From assembly GCA_019096065.1 (NCBI GenBank), contig JAGUCH010000002.1, forward strand, positions 15,016,501 through 15,080,500: a stretch of DNA of 64,000 nt, in the 5' to 3' direction. This DNA is from Paracyclopina nana. Lineage: Eukaryota > Arthropoda > Copepoda > Cyclopoida > Cyclopettidae. Position numbers and translations under genes: made by a program. Positions 44,487 through 53,500 of the stretch are shown piece after piece (the first letter of the stretch is position 1; every line of letters begins with the position of its first letter). The notes beneath the pieces are model-generated. The model worked only from the letters and a program-made list of their open reading frames with translations. It was not told the DNA's origin and searched no databases.

Positions 44487-44618
44487 ACCAACCAGAAGAA
44501 ACTTGAGGATAATGTCCAATGTGAGATCTTCCAAACCATTCTGGACGAAGCCAAGGAGTTGTACAAACCTGAAATTGTCCATGAGATCAGAAGTGACAGC
44601 GAATCCGACATTGAGACT
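44487..44618 (+). pseudogene. Fragment of AK6 (duplicated exon piece)
   Basis: About 130 bp nearly identical to 47434-47567 in the AK6 coding sequence (CTTGAGGATAATGTCCAATG... to ...GACATTGAGACT), with about two or three differences. It lies directly after a 131-bp copy of the MITE piece found upstream of the real AK6. The Walker A region is absent, so it is not functional. Confidence 0.9.
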
Positions 44619-44663
44619 CGTCCATATTTGCTGCCCTGTACTTCCTACCTATTCTTGCTTCAG

Positions 44664-45013
44664 TGCAAGCTGTGGGGGGAAGTCTGGTTTACGCTTCCTA
44701 CCCGTATATTGTGCTGATTTTGTCCCTTATCTCCTCAGCTTTTCACTTTGCATTCAAATTGAATCAATCGGTCAAAGCCCTCCTCTTCGGATGCGTGAAA
44801 GACTCAAGAAGTGCAGTGATTTTGGTTGGACACTGGCTCCTCCATGCATTTGGCATTTTGGCCATTACCCAAGTTCGAGAGCCTAGCCTGCGTTTACCGA
44901 TGCTGGCCTTGGTACCAGTGCCAGCTTTGTTTTATGTCATGACAGTGCGCTTTTCTGAACGGGACAACTTTTTGAGTGAAAGTACACGAGTGGACAATAC
45001 TGCTTGTCACTAA
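44664..45013 (+). CDS. Orphan C-terminal exon of a multi-pass membrane protein
   Basis: An acceptor-like pyrimidine tract (CCTATTCTTGCTTCAG) ends at 44663 and is followed by about 116 open codons to a TAA at 45011. The product has three hydrophobic segments (YIVLILSLISSAFHFAF, AVILVGHWLLHAFGILAI, LPMLALVPVPALFYVM) joined by short polar loops, and ends ERDNFLSESTRVDNTACH. I do not recognise the family. No upstream exon of the same gene can be found nearby: the AK6 fragment, MITE and retroelement occupy the space. It may be the severed end of a gene or a pseudogene. It converges on TFIIB. Confidence 0.5.
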
Positions 45014-45141
45014 TTATATCAAGTCAAAATGATAGGCAACCAGCATGAGAAAAAAGGAGGGCGCTTGATTATTCTAGATAATTGTGTACAAATCCCCGCC
45101 ATTACACACACACAAAACATAAAACAGTACTAAATCCGAAT

Positions 45142-46209
45142 TTAGCTCGCAGGCAGCTGCTCGATATTAGTATCGAAAACGAAGTTTTCTGGGAAGAGCT
45201 CTGCAGCCCTAGCAATCATCAGTTTATAAGATTGCTTTATGGTCACCTCTGCCACGCCGGCAATGTCAGAAATCTCGCGTTGAGACTTTTTGTCATTGGA
45301 CGCCTGTGATGCCATGTAAATGGCAGCAGCTGCCACAGAAATTGGCGATCTTCCGGGAACAAGGTCCAAGTCTCCAGCTCTTTTGGCTATAGTAGTGGCA
45401 GCCCTCTGAATATCTCTGGACAAACCTAAAGTGCTGCAGAACCTATTCATGAAATCGCCTGTAGTGATGATTTCCACGTTCGTATCATGAGCCTTCAGGA
45501 TAAGCTTGAAGCATCTGCCAATCTCCTTCTTGCTCACTGTGGAGACAGCCACAATTTCCTTGAAAGTCCTTGGTACACCCTCCTGGCGGCAAGCAATGTA
45601 CAAGCACGCTGATGCAATGGCGTCATTTGACCTTCCTCTCAAGTTCTTTCCATCGTGAACTTTCTTGAAAAGCCTAGAAGATACAAACAGGGGCGCTTTA
45701 GGCTACTATGGAATAATGTAACATGCATCACTCACGCGTTAGCTCGATCGGTGATGGTCCTGGGCAAGTTGATGCGGTCACACATGCCCGATATGGTTCT
45801 GAATGCATTGATCAGAGTTCTGTCTGAGCTGCTGATCTGCCTACGATTAGAGTATCTGCAAAATAAGAAGGTGCTCAATCACTTACTCTTCGCAGATTAG
45901 TAGCATTTCTTTTAGCTTCAAAACTAATACGTACACAGCATTGCCAGATTCATCAAAGGAGGCAGCTCCTTTTCCGGGTCCAATAATGGTAGACAGATCG
46001 CTGCCACCGAGTAGAGTATTTTCGGGGCCACCAACACGAGAACGATCTTCTCCTCCTTTGTCGTTTGAGAACGTTCTCCACTCAGAGCCGACATCTATGA
46101 CGCGGTCCCCGACCACAAGACCGCACATGGAGCATATCATGTCACCAGCATGGTAGTCTTCGATTAAGTTGGCATCAGGGTGAGAAGGGCATACCACTCG
46201 GTTAGACAT
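45142..46209 (-). CDS. GTF2B: Transcription initiation factor IIB
   Basis: Three exons (45935-46209, 45736-45855, 45142-45673) give 308 residues; human TFIIB is 316. The N-terminal zinc ribbon is C-P-S-H...CSMC with [20 protein letters not shown], followed by the B-finger/linker (SEWRTFSND). Two cyclin repeats follow, with [54 protein letters not shown] and [22 protein letters not shown] bridges TBP-DNA and RNA polymerase II and sets the start site. It is divergent from AK6 and converges on the orphan membrane exon. Confidence 0.96.
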
Positions 46210-46625
46210 TTTAGTCGCTAATGGTCAAAGTGAGACGCCGAATTGCTCTCTTTGCTGCCAGCTGCTGCAAATTTGACGTAAATTTGCGTCGTAGCGTGCG
46301 GAACGATCCGTGGGATTTGGTTGAGAGCAACAAAAAGCGAACGAGCGAAATTTCGCGATTCAATAATTAATCACTACTGAATGCTTCCCTTCTTATGTTT
46401 AATCAACCAATCTTCTCTCATTGACCGAATTTGAAAACTGAGTACCGAGACTTACGACGGCTTCGGATGATGATGAAATTGAACGTAAACAAAGTTACCA
46501 GGTATATTTTCCTGAAAGTCATCTTTATTTTTAAAAAATGCCGAATTTGTTAAACCCTTTATGTAACACAAGACCTGGTAACTCTTTGAAATCAGCAAAT
46601 CTGATTTACTTAAAGTCTAGTCAGT
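46210..46625. promoter_or_regulatory. Divergent promoter spacer of TFIIB and AK6
   Basis: A 415-bp spacer upstream of both genes. I see no gene; A+T-rich with no clear TATA motif. The MITE half-copy begins at 46626. Confidence 0.4.
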
Positions 46626-46809
46626 CATTTTTCTAAAAAATGTGTTGTTGAAAGGGCAGAAGTTTTTCAAATTCTTATGTAGTGATGGGCGCCGGTAATC
46701 GATTTAAACATTTTCATCCCGAAAAGCCTCATGAAAGGCCTTTCAGAAATTATATACATGTCGGGGTGGTCGAATTCATTTAGGTTAGGTATGCGACCAC
46801 CTTACTGTG
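46626..46809. mobile_element. Right half of the long-TIR MITE
   Basis: Bases 46626-46758 match 44332-44462 with about two differences. The copy then continues to the terminal inverted repeat ending CGACCACCTTACTGTG, the inverse of CACAGTAAGGTGGT at 43916. The left half is absent, so it is a fragment sitting just upstream of AK6. Confidence 0.7.
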
Positions 46810-47035
46810 TGGTTTTAAGGAGTGGTAATGCCACCCACTTATATATTTTTATGCATTTTTGCGTGGCTCACCTGGCGCATTTTCAATTCCTTCTTTTAAA
46901 ATGCAACCAACGTATTTCAATATCAAAAGGAAAAGTAGAGATTTTCTATTCGAGGTTGCCGTATTAGCAAGTAAGAAAATTCCGCGAAAGAAAATAGTAA
47001 ACAAAGTCCGCACATTTTTCGCCCCAAAAGCAAAA

Positions 47036-47620
47036 ATGGCCTCTCGAAGCCCAGATTCGCCTAGTAATCGCCGGAAAAAGGTCAAAAAGTCCCAAATTAA
47101 CGATCCGAGGTCCAAGCCAAACATTTTAGTGACTGGCACACCTGGTACGGGCAAATCCACCCTGTGCCAAAAACTGGAGAGTTGCGGCATGAAGTGGGTG
47201 AATATAGGAAATTTTGCCAAGGAAAACGATTGTCTTGGCGAGTGGGACGAATCCTATGACTGCCATGAGCTCGACGAGGACAAAGTGATTGACGAACTCG
47301 AAGATACAATGGCGAAAGGCGGCGTTGTCATTGAACACCACGTGACTGACTTGTTTCCCGAACGTTGGTTTGATGCCATTTTCGTGCTCAGGACAGATTC
47401 CACCAAGTTATACGACAGACTCAGCCAACGTAACTACAACCAGAAGAAGCTTGAGGATAATGTCCAATGTGAGATCTTCCAAACCATTCTGGACGAAGCC
47501 AAGGAGTCGTACAAACCTGAAATTGTCCATGAGATCAGAAGTGACAGCGAATCCGACATTGAGACTAATGCTAAAAATATATCGCTTTGGATAGAAAACT
47601 GGATCAAAGATAATTGTTAA
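47036..47620 (+). CDS. AK6: Adenylate kinase 6 (CINAP/Fap7-like)
   Basis: A single-exon coding region of 194 residues from the ATG at 47036 (AAAAATGG context). A basic N-terminal tail (NRRKKVKKS) precedes the P-loop GTPGTGKST (about 34-42), then VNIGNFAKEND, GVVIEHHVTDLFPERWFD and VLRTDSTKLYDRL. The C-terminal IETNAKNISLWIENWI is typical of AK6. AK6 is a small nuclear NMP kinase/ATPase needed for 18S rRNA maturation. The human protein is 172 residues; the extra length is the basic tail. An earlier in-frame ATG at about 46902 would add 45 residues but looks less likely. MPI starts 35 bp after its stop. Confidence 0.93.
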   Translation: MASRSPDSPSNRRKKVKKSQINDPRSKPNILVTGTPGTGKSTLCQKLESCGMKWVNIGNFAKENDCLGEWDESYDCHELDEDKVIDELEDTMAKGGVVIEHHVTDLFPERWFDAIFVLRTDSTKLYDRLSQRNYNQKKLEDNVQCEIFQTILDEAKESYKPEIVHEIRSDSESDIETNAKNISLWIENWIKDNC

Positions 47621-47629
47621 CAAGACAGC

Positions 47630-47645
47630 ATTTTGTTTTTTACAG
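47630..47645 (+). promoter_or_regulatory. Splice-acceptor-like tract before MPI
   Basis: CATTTTGTTTTTTACAG, within the 35 bp between the AK6 stop and the MPI ATG, ends 10 bp before that ATG. It could be the end of an MPI 5' UTR intron or a trans-splice acceptor in an AK6-MPI operon. Confidence 0.55.
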
Positions 47646-47655
47646 AAATTACGCG

Positions 47656-48903
47656 ATGGAGTTGAAGTGTGAAGTCCAGCAGTATGCATGGGGCAAGCTA
47701 GGCAAGAAAAGTGCTGTTGCCTCTTTTGCTGCCAACGGACGACCAGATGAGTTTTGCGTTGACGGCACCGCTCCATATGCTGAGCTATGGATGGGCACTC
47801 ACCCAAATGGTCCGTCCAAGTTGAAGGGGCCAGAAGCCGTCAGTTTGGCCGAGCACATTTCCAGGCGTCCTGAAATGCTCGGGGAAGAAAGTCGCAAGCT
47901 TTTCGGCAACAATTTGCCTTATCTGTTCAAGGTCTTGTCCGTCAATAAGGCATTGTCCATCCAGGCCCACCCAGACAAGAAACATGCTGAACAGTTGCAC
48001 GCTGCTCACCCTGACATTTATAAAGATGACAATCACAAGCCCGAGATGGCAATTGCTCTCTCTGAGTTTGAGGGCTTGTGTGGCTTTCGGCCTTTGTCCC
48101 ACATCCAGGCCGATTTGAAGGCAGTTCACCAACTGTTTGATGTGGTTGGATCAGAGAATGCCAACAAGTTGCTGGCAGCCACCAAAGATGACTACAAACC
48201 GGCCTTGAAAGCGGCCTTTGCTGGATTAATGCAGTGCCCTAAGGATAAGTTGGCCGCAGCCTTAAAAAGCCTCGAGGAGGAAATCGACAAGAAAACCTAC
48301 ACAACAGCGATAGAGCGGCTTTTCTTGAGGCTCACCTTCGAGTTTCCTGGTGACGTCGGATGCTTGGTCATCTACTTTTTGAACTTGATCACCCTGCAGC
48401 CGGGAGAGGCCATGTTTTTGGGGCCCAATTTGCCCCATGCCTACTTGAGCGGAGATTGCATTGAGTGCATGGCTTGCTCTGACAACGTTGTCAGGGCAGG
48501 ACTCACGCCCAAAATGATTGATGTCAAAACCTTGTGTGACATGCTGTTGTATGACTGCCCCGATGATGGCAAGGTGGAAGAGAAATTCAAGTTCAAGCCA
48601 GCTGTGGAGTCAGACTGCTCCATTTTGTACGATGCGCCCGTCCCTGATTTCTCGGTGGCTCAATTAAAGGCTGGCGTTGATGGGAAGCCTGTCAAGTTTC
48701 CTGCTCGGAAAAGTGCTAGCATTGTCATCGTTGTGGATGCTCTCAGCGGGCGCTACTGTGCCTACAAGAAAGGCCAAAAAGAGCCTTATGTGAGGGATGC
48801 CCAAATAAAGAAGGGCCTAGTTTTGTTCCTTGAAGCTGAAGATGTGCTTGAGGTTGCCTCTGATGGCAAAGAGGGCGTTGTTGCTTATCAAGCTTTTTGC
48901 TGA
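47656..48903 (+). CDS. MPI: Mannose-6-phosphate isomerase
   Basis: An intronless coding region of 415 residues (human 423). It opens MELKCEVQQYAWGKLGKKS, the type I phosphomannose isomerase start. Zinc-site segments are visible: SIQAHPDKKHAEQLH (QxH), HKPEMAIALSEFEGLCGFRP (Glu ligand) and GPNLPHAYLSGDCIECMACSDNVVRAGLTPK (His ligand and active-site Arg). The enzyme interconverts mannose-6-phosphate and fructose-6-phosphate, feeding GDP-mannose and glycosylation in the cytosol. It is second in the AK6-MPI-AIMP1 run. Confidence 0.96.
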   Translation: MELKCEVQQYAWGKLGKKSAVASFAANGRPDEFCVDGTAPYAELWMGTHPNGPSKLKGPEAVSLAEHISRRPEMLGEESRKLFGNNLPYLFKVLSVNKALSIQAHPDKKHAEQLHAAHPDIYKDDNHKPEMAIALSEFEGLCGFRPLSHIQADLKAVHQLFDVVGSENANKLLAATKDDYKPALKAAFAGLMQCPKDKLAAALKSLEEEIDKKTYTTAIERLFLRLTFEFPGDVGCLVIYFLNLITLQPGEAMFLGPNLPHAYLSGDCIECMACSDNVVRAGLTPKMIDVKTLCDMLLYDCPDDGKVEEKFKFKPAVESDCSILYDAPVPDFSVAQLKAGVDGKPVKFPARKSASIVIVVDALSGRYCAYKKGQKEPYVRDAQIKKGLVLFLEAEDVLEVASDGKEGVVAYQAFC

Positions 48904-49005
48904 AGACATAGAATAGTAGTCTAACCACCCTTTATGTATTAAAAATATATACTTATTGTCACTATAAAAAATCACGGTTGAGGGCTTCAGTATTTTAATG
49001 CTTTA

Positions 49006-49020
49006 ACTTTTATCTTGCAG
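49006..49020 (+). promoter_or_regulatory. Splice-acceptor-like tract before AIMP1
   Basis: ACTTTTATCTTGCAG ends 3 bp before the AIMP1 ATG and about 115 bp after the MPI stop. It fits either a 5' UTR intron or a trans-splice site. Confidence 0.55.
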
Positions 49021-49023
49021 AAA

Positions 49024-49902
49024 ATGGCCACTGCTGAAGTGATTAAGAGACTTTCCTCCAGAGCCACAGCTGCTGAGCAAATGATCCAGCTGCTTCGAAG
49101 GCAGGTGGATGAAATCAAGGCCAACCAGGGCCAACACGTTGGTAACAGTGCTGCTCAAGAGGTGCAGAATTTGAAGAGGGAAAATGCCCAACTCAAGGCT
49201 CAAATTGAGGAGTGGAAAGGAAAGCTGATCTCCGCTGAAGCGGCCAATGGTATTGTGCAAGTCAATAATACTAGGAGCCAGGCCATGGCTATTGATCAGG
49301 GCACCAAGCCTGAGCAAGAGCCCACCACTACTAAGGAGGTGGCCAAGAAAGAAAAGCCCAAAAAGGAGAAGAAGGAAAAGGTCGAAGCTCCATCTGGAGC
49401 AGGTGATGACACTGTGGATATTGGAAGGCTTGACATGAGGGTGGGCCTCATTAGGTCAGCCAAGAAGCATCCAGATGCTGACTCTTTGTACGTGGAGGAA
49501 GTGGACGTTGGCGAAGACAAGCCTCGTACTGTCATTTCTGGACTGGTCAAGTTCATTCCGGAAGCGGATATGCAGAACCGAAAGGCCATTTTGCTTTGCA
49601 ACTTGAAACCCTCCAAGATGAGGGGCATCATGTCCGAGGCCATGGTGATGTGTGCTTCCACGCCTGACAAGGTTGAGATTTTGAGCCCGCCCGAAGATGC
49701 CAATCCTGGAGATCCCATCCAAGTTGAGGGCTTTGTCAGGAGGCCAGATGCTCAGTTGAATCCGAAGAAGAAGATCTTCGAGACTGTTGCTCCGGACCTT
49801 AAAGTCAATGCTGACAAGGTTGCCACCTACAAGGGAACAGCTTGGACTGTCAATGGCAAATTTTGCACTTCTCAAACTTTGGTCGATGTTCAGATCAAAT
49901 AA
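49024..49902 (+). CDS. AIMP1: AIMP1 / p43, multisynthetase complex scaffold (EMAP II)
   Basis: An intronless coding region of 292 residues (human 312). An N-terminal leucine-zipper-like coiled coil (about 1-80: KRLSSRATAAEQMIQLLRRQ) binds the arginyl- and glutaminyl-tRNA synthetases in the family. A Lys/Glu-rich linker follows (about 100-122). The tRNA-binding OB fold plus EMAP II extension (about 128-292) shows DIGRLDMRVGLI, HPDADSLYVEEVDVGE, RTVISGLVKFIP, LLCNLKPSKMRGIMSEAMV and PDLKVNADKVATYKG. It is the auxiliary p43 subunit of the cytosolic aminoacyl-tRNA synthetase complex. Third gene of a tight same-strand run. Confidence 0.96.
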   Translation: MATAEVIKRLSSRATAAEQMIQLLRRQVDEIKANQGQHVGNSAAQEVQNLKRENAQLKAQIEEWKGKLISAEAANGIVQVNNTRSQAMAIDQGTKPEQEPTTTKEVAKKEKPKKEKKEKVEAPSGAGDDTVDIGRLDMRVGLIRSAKKHPDADSLYVEEVDVGEDKPRTVISGLVKFIPEADMQNRKAILLCNLKPSKMRGIMSEAMVMCASTPDKVEILSPPEDANPGDPIQVEGFVRRPDAQLNPKKKIFETVAPDLKVNADKVATYKGTAWTVNGKFCTSQTLVDVQIK

Positions 49903-50552
49903 ATGAGATTTGTACCCTATCATTTGGACAAAAGTCTAAAGTTTCTCGATCCAAGGCAAGTTTACCTTCCACCAGATGCTAAAATGCACAATTGTATTAT
50001 AGCCACAATTCCTTCTGGCCATCTCCTTTAAAAAGTTGGGCATATTTTTGGCCTCCAGCTCTAAGCTAGACTTGTAAGAAAAAACTACCTTTCTTCACGA
50101 CAAAAGTGGATCATGGCCGATTCTTATCTCTAATGGTTGTGTGCCATTTACACAACTGTCCTTGAACTGTTTTTGCATTTTCGGCGTGGTGTCCCAAGAA
50201 TTCATTAATGAACTACACATATATATGCATATACAAGAATTGCAGGGGGAAAAGCCTTGAGTGGCGCATAACTATTAGGCGTATTTTTCAAGCAGCAAGG
50301 CCATGGAAAAGTTTGGTGTAATTAGCCACACATCGACTCATTTATCAGTGGCTTTCCATCTCGAAGAAGAAAAAAAAATGAAAAAAAACCACACTGCAAA
50401 CTACAACTATGTAGTTATATTTGTACCACACGCACAGGTTGCTAGTTCATATGCATGGAAATACAGTTACAGTGAACTAGTAATTATGCGTCGACCCCAA
50501 GCTGAAAAAAGGCCAAGACCTTGCCAGTCGTGAGCAGCCTTTGAGCAAGGCA
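49903..50552. other. Spacer between AIMP1 and DCX-EMAP
   Basis: A 650-bp spacer with the AIMP1 3' UTR and the DCX-EMAP promoter or 5' UTR. A purine-rich tract lies at about 50361-50390. No gene recognised. Confidence 0.4.
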
Positions 50553-53500
50553 ATGTTCTCACCTCCTCCAAGTGGGACTAATGTGCGAAGACACATTCGT
50601 CCTTACAAATTGGCACCCTTACAAAGAGAAATGTATATTCAACAAGCGATCGGAGATTCTCCGTTTTATAGCAGTGCTTCAATGCTTTCTAATGAATCTT
50701 CCAAGGGCTTGCCACCATACTTGTCACCGCCTGGCTCATCAATACCCATGCTCATGATGACTGATGATGGAGGAGATGAGTGGGAAGTGCTCTCTGAGGT
50801 ACTTTTAATAAAATAGCAAGCTTATAAATATAAAACAGTTTCTCAATTTTTATGAGAATTACCATCTTTAACTATTAGAGAGTAGATAAATGAGCTTATT
50901 TTATATCCCTGGTTCTTCTATGGATAAAGGAAAACTTTCTTGAGCTGATTTATGGGCTACATAAAAAGTCTGGAAGAACCCAAAAATATTGCAGCTTTCC
51001 CGCTTTGAATGTTGAATGGGGCTTGTAGCTTTCCAAATTGGTGCAGACCTTGGTCTGTGTGTCATCTCATTCAATAGACGCAATGGGCTTAAGGCACCTT
51101 TGTAGTTTTTGAATTTTCTGCTTTGGAAAACGCTTTTTTCATTCTAGGGGCACTGACTATAATTTTCTTAATGGAAAGTTGTTTAACCTATCTTCAATTA
51201 TCTACCGTTTTAAATAATAATGTATATCAATGCAGTATATTTCATGCCAATAACGCAAAATTGAATGTTGTGCACTAAAATGTGTTTTATGATTTTAACG
51301 TAATAAGCCCTTTAAAAAACGTATTTTATCTAGAAAATGAATTTTATGAGGAAAAATGTATTTCATTTTTTAAAATGTACTTCATGTTTTAAATGTATTT
51401 CAAGTTTTAAAATGAATTTCATGTTTTAAAATGTATTTCAAGTTTTAAAATGTATTTCATGTTTTAAAATGTATTTCATGTTTTAAAATGTATTTCATGT
51501 TTTAAATTGTATTTCATGTTTTAAAATGTATTTCATGTTTTAAAATGTATTTCATGTTATAAAATGTATTTCATGTTTAAAAATGTATTTCATGTTATAA
51601 AATGTATTTCATTTTTTAAAATGTATTTCATTTTTTAAAATGTATGTCCAGTTTTAAAATGTATTTCATTTTTTAAAATGTATGTCAAGTTTTAAAATGT
51701 ATTTCATGTTTTAATATGTATTTCATTTCTTAAAATTTATTTCATGTTTTAAAATGTATTTCATGTTTTAAAATGTATTTCATGTTTTAAAATGTATTTC
51801 ATGTTTTAAAATGTATTTCATGTTTTAAAATGTATTTCATGTTTTAAAATGTATTTCATGTTTTAAAATGTATTTCATGTTTTAAAATGTATTTCATGTT
51901 TTAAAATGTTTTTCATGAAGTAAATGTATACAATGAAGATGAATTTATTTCATCTAGAAAATACTTACATTTATGCTAAAAAATGTGCTTTATGTACCCA
52001 AATGTATTTTTGAAATTTCTTTTATGACAACAAATATTCATAAATAAATAATGTTGGGTTAATTACACGGGCTAAAATTAAATAAGCTACATAGAGTCGA
52101 AAAAAGAAATGTCCTCTGGTCCTCAAGATAGCAATCTTAGAGAGTAGTAACCTCATTTTTCATGCTTGGCTGCACCAAGTGAAAAGGTCTGTTCTATTTT
52201 TAGGTCACCGAGAGTGAAGAGGCTCAATCAAGCAACACCACAGGAGATAGCTTTCACTACGATGATGACTACTACAACGACGATCCTTTTGAGGATCCCT
52301 CCGAGGACGATTTTTTCGACGAGGACCCTTCCTATGATGAAGTTTCCCAAGAATACTTCAGCGGATCAGCCAGTCAGCCAAGAATAGGATCACCTCACCC
52401 ATCTCGATCTTCAGCTACCAATTCTCGAATTTTGCCCAAAATTAGCCAAAGGTCGTCAGCCAGATCGGATTCCTATGCTTCTTCCAATTTTGGCACTAGA
52501 GACATCGAGTCAGCTCACTCTGGTGACTCCGGAATACAGCAAGGAGTCAACGATGATATGGCAGAAAACCTTCCCCCTGAAAATGATAGCTTTGTGGTCG
52601 GCCCTCCCCAAAGTGAAATTTACGGCTTGCAAGTCGACTGTGAGTCCCCAGTGCTCAAAAGAATCGAGTCAGACATTGAGGAAGACGAGGAAGAAGCAGC
52701 CAGGAGTAAAGCACCGAGCCCTGAACAAATGCCAGAAAAGCCATCATCATCAACTTGGAAATCGACAAAAAGTAGAGGCTATGCATCTGATGATGGCAAA
52801 AAACCACATCACCACGGTAATTGACTTTTTTTCTCACTATTTCCCTGAGAAATCGGAAGACTTTTAAGGGATTTTTTGCGTTCTAATTCAAAAATAGATG
52901 ATGAGGGCTATGATAGTTCAAAGGAGAGAGAGCGCAGACGGAAAATCGAAGCCATGAAAAGGAAGAAAGCTCGCATCCGAGCCAACCATTTGCGATCAGA
53001 AATCGATCCATATCATCATGGAAAGACATCCAAGTTTATGGGGGAGAAATTCAGTACTTTCAAGGTTATCAAAATCGGCCTCTTCAAGAATGGCGACCCC
53101 TGGATTGGCCCAGTGGATTTCCAATTCATACCAGGGCGAGAAGTGCCCAGTTTGGACTCATTATTGCGCATGATTGATCCCAAAATGAAGATGATCCATG
53201 GTATTTACCCCATTTTTTGACAATAATCTGAGAATATCATTTGAAATTTCGAATAATTTTTTATTTAAAGCAACAATTAGTTGTTTTTACCTAAATACTT
53301 GATGATTTAATTTGCTCATGCTATTTGATTTAATCTTGGTGTATTGTTTGATTTTCAATTTTTTACTAGGAGTCACCTATCTTTTTGATACTGATGGAAG
53401 AAGAATAACAAGTCTGGAGCAGATTTCCAATGGAGGCTCCTATGTTTGTGCCTCATCAAGGAAATTTATTCCGGGCAATTATGGTGCCCACTCCGAGGTC

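Noticed and set aside
51352-51912. CRISPR-like or satellite-centromere array
   Set aside because: Head-to-tail 19-bp units without spacers, in an intron of an animal gene: a minisatellite.
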